Assembly (NCBI GenBank): GCA_035456405.1 | Contig: DATIDG010000075.1 | Location: 124,001-188,000, forward strand | Direction: 5' to 3' | From: JAGVSZ01 sp035456405 | Lineage (GTDB): Bacteria; Pseudomonadota; Gammaproteobacteria; Burkholderiales; SG8-39 | DNA: 64,000 nucleotides | Shown: piece after piece, positions 63,244 through 64,000 of the stretch | Numbering within the stretch: position 1 is the stretch's first letter | How the letters are laid out: every line of letters begins with the position of its first letter | The notes under the pieces: model-generated | What the model was told of the DNA's origin: nothing | Database searches by the model: none | The model's input: the letters and a program-made list of their open reading frames with translations, nothing else | Translations under genes and position numbers: made by a program

Positions 63244-63780
63244 TCAGCCCTGCGGGGGCGACGCGCATGCGCGCTTCAACTCCGCGCGTTCGTCTGCGCT
63301 CAAGTCCGGACTGAAGTGGAGCACGTGGTCCAGAAGGTCGTCCGTCTCGAAGTAGGGCTTGCGACAGTCGAGGTGCACGAACCCTCCGGAAGAGAACCGG
63401 CCGTCCTGATAGAACACGAGCCGGATGCGCCAGCTGCCGCGCGCGATCGGCTCCCGGCAACTGCGGCACCTGGCCTGTGTGCTCGGCGCTCGCTCGGCGC
63501 CGCCGATCCGCGGCAGGCGCCGGTGCGCCAGGCTACTGCGCGCCGCGCGCTCCAGCGCTTCCCGATCGGGCACTTCGACGGGCGGCGTCTCGAGGGTCTG
63601 CAGCAGCACCTCCGGGCGCTTGTAGGCCGCGCAAAGCGGATGGAACCACACCGTCATCTCGCCGTCCGCAAAGGGATTGGGCAGCCGTTCGCCGAAGCGC
63701 AGCTCGCCGCGCTGGATGGGGCGGCCGCAGCCGCGGCACTTGGAGCGGCCGCTCGAGGCGGATTCGAAGGTGTGCGACAC
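63244..63780 (-). CDS. Protein with two PARP-type zinc fingers
   Basis: A 178-residue protein built from two similar zinc-finger modules. Module 1 has Cys15, Cys18, His47 and Cys50 (CRGCGRPIQRGELRFGERLP ... FHPLC); module 2 has Cys105, Cys108, His136 and Cys139 (CRSCREPIARGSWRIRLVFY ... HLDC). The C-x2-C...H-x2-C spacing and the GELRFG and HPLCAAYKRPE stretches match PARP/DNA-ligase III zinc fingers that recognise DNA breaks. No catalytic domain is present. A DNA-break-binding role is inferred from fold only. It starts 25 bp after the hydrolase gene region, upstream of it on the same strand. Confidence 0.8.
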   Translation of the reverse strand: MSHTFESASSGRSKCRGCGRPIQRGELRFGERLPNPFADGEMTVWFHPLCAAYKRPEVLLQTLETPPVEVPDREALERAARSSLAHRRLPRIGGAERAPSTQARCRSCREPIARGSWRIRLVFYQDGRFSSGGFVHLDCRKPYFETDDLLDHVLHFSPDLSADERAELKRACASPPQG

Positions 63781-63825
63781 GGTGAAAGGATAGCCATGAC
63801 CGTGCCTTCACTGGGAACCTGCCGA

Positions 63826-63847
63826 CCCCGATTTGTTCGGGGATTTT
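63826..63847. terminator. Possible terminator hairpin
   Basis: CCCCGA (63826-63831) and TCGGGG (63837-63842) form a 6-bp stem with a TTTGT loop, followed by ATTTT on the plus strand. No plus-strand gene ends here, so its role is unclear. It lies in the gap after the partial minus-strand gene. Confidence 0.35.
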
Positions 63848-63900
63848 CGACCGACCTTCCGCGCTGCGCCCGATGGCGCGTCCGGCGACTCTTTCGGTCC

Positions 63901-64000
63901 TTACGCACCGCGCGCGGGTTGGGCCAGGTGCGAGACCGTGGGCGGCTCCGCTCCACGGTGGAATTCCCTCACCCGGTCCTGGGCCGCTTTGTCCGCCAGC
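63901..64000 (-). CDS. 3' end of a gene cut by the window edge
   Basis: The minus strand from the window end reads LADKAAQDRVREFHRGAEPP then TVSHLAQPARGA and a TAA at 63901-63903. It looks like the C-terminus of a longer protein; the family cannot be judged from 32 residues. The composition is coding-like, but the call is tentative. Confidence 0.4.
   Translation of the reverse strand, partial: LADKAAQDRVREFHRGAEPPTVSHLAQPARGA

Overview
The window is GC-rich, densely coded DNA from a heterotrophic, probably soil or water, member of the Betaproteobacteria; Burkholderiales is the best guess. This is inferred from gene content only: two Bug/TctC receptors, a tripartite tricarboxylate transporter, a DUF2242 lipoprotein, minCDE, a LIV-type ABC transporter beside aromatic-catabolism genes, and aerobic CO dehydrogenase genes. 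No rRNA, tRNA, CRISPR array or insertion sequence was recognised.

Layout. 17-6843 (minus) is an RND efflux operon (adaptor, pump, outer-membrane factor) with a DedA-rhodanese fusion behind it. 7431-8841 holds a metallophosphatase and a DUF2242 lipoprotein. 9908-11746 is minCDE. 11764-16174 is a patchwork: an antitoxin with a broken PIN toxin, a ribbon-helix-helix regulator with its palindrome, a polyhydroxybutyrate-depolymerase-type esterase, a truncated CBS gene, a CDGSH protein and a MetE-like enzyme. 16110-22261 is accessory DNA: an 863-residue membrane alpha/beta hydrolase between two copies of a 65-bp repeat, then a toxin-antitoxin pair surrounded by four related palindromes, then two PD-(D/E)XK-type proteins (DUF559, Uma2).

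22345-28660 (minus) is doxX-coxD-coxE-coxM-coxS-coxL. CoxL carries the form I motif AYRCSFR, so this is probably a true aerobic carbon monoxide dehydrogenase rather than a generic xanthine-dehydrogenase relative. 29636-34678 (minus) is a tctCBA transporter followed by MmgE/PrpD and a short-chain dehydrogenase whose catalytic Tyr position is Ile. 35120-39337 carries an orphan MlaC-like protein, unknown proteins, a lytic transglycosylase and a bactofilin.

39414-49040 (mostly minus) holds a DctPQM TRAP transporter, an orphan GAF-GAF histidine kinase (plus strand), a diverged pyrophosphatase, a Bug receptor, a DUF1330 protein and an AtzG-like/amidase pair. 49097-58397 looks like one catabolic locus: RidA, hydrolase, epimerase and a two-subunit Rieske dioxygenase on plus, facing a dehydrogenase and livFGMHK on minus. 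An IclR regulator then diverges from a second TRAP operon whose receptor gene has a one-base frameshift. The window ends with a small hydrolase, a protein with two PARP-type zinc fingers, and the tail of one further gene.

Taken together the genes suggest a scavenging lifestyle: many binding-protein-dependent uptake systems feeding aromatic, amide and organic-acid catabolism, supplemented by CO oxidation. The least explained signals are the palindrome family around the toxin-antitoxin pair and the repeats flanking the membrane hydrolase.
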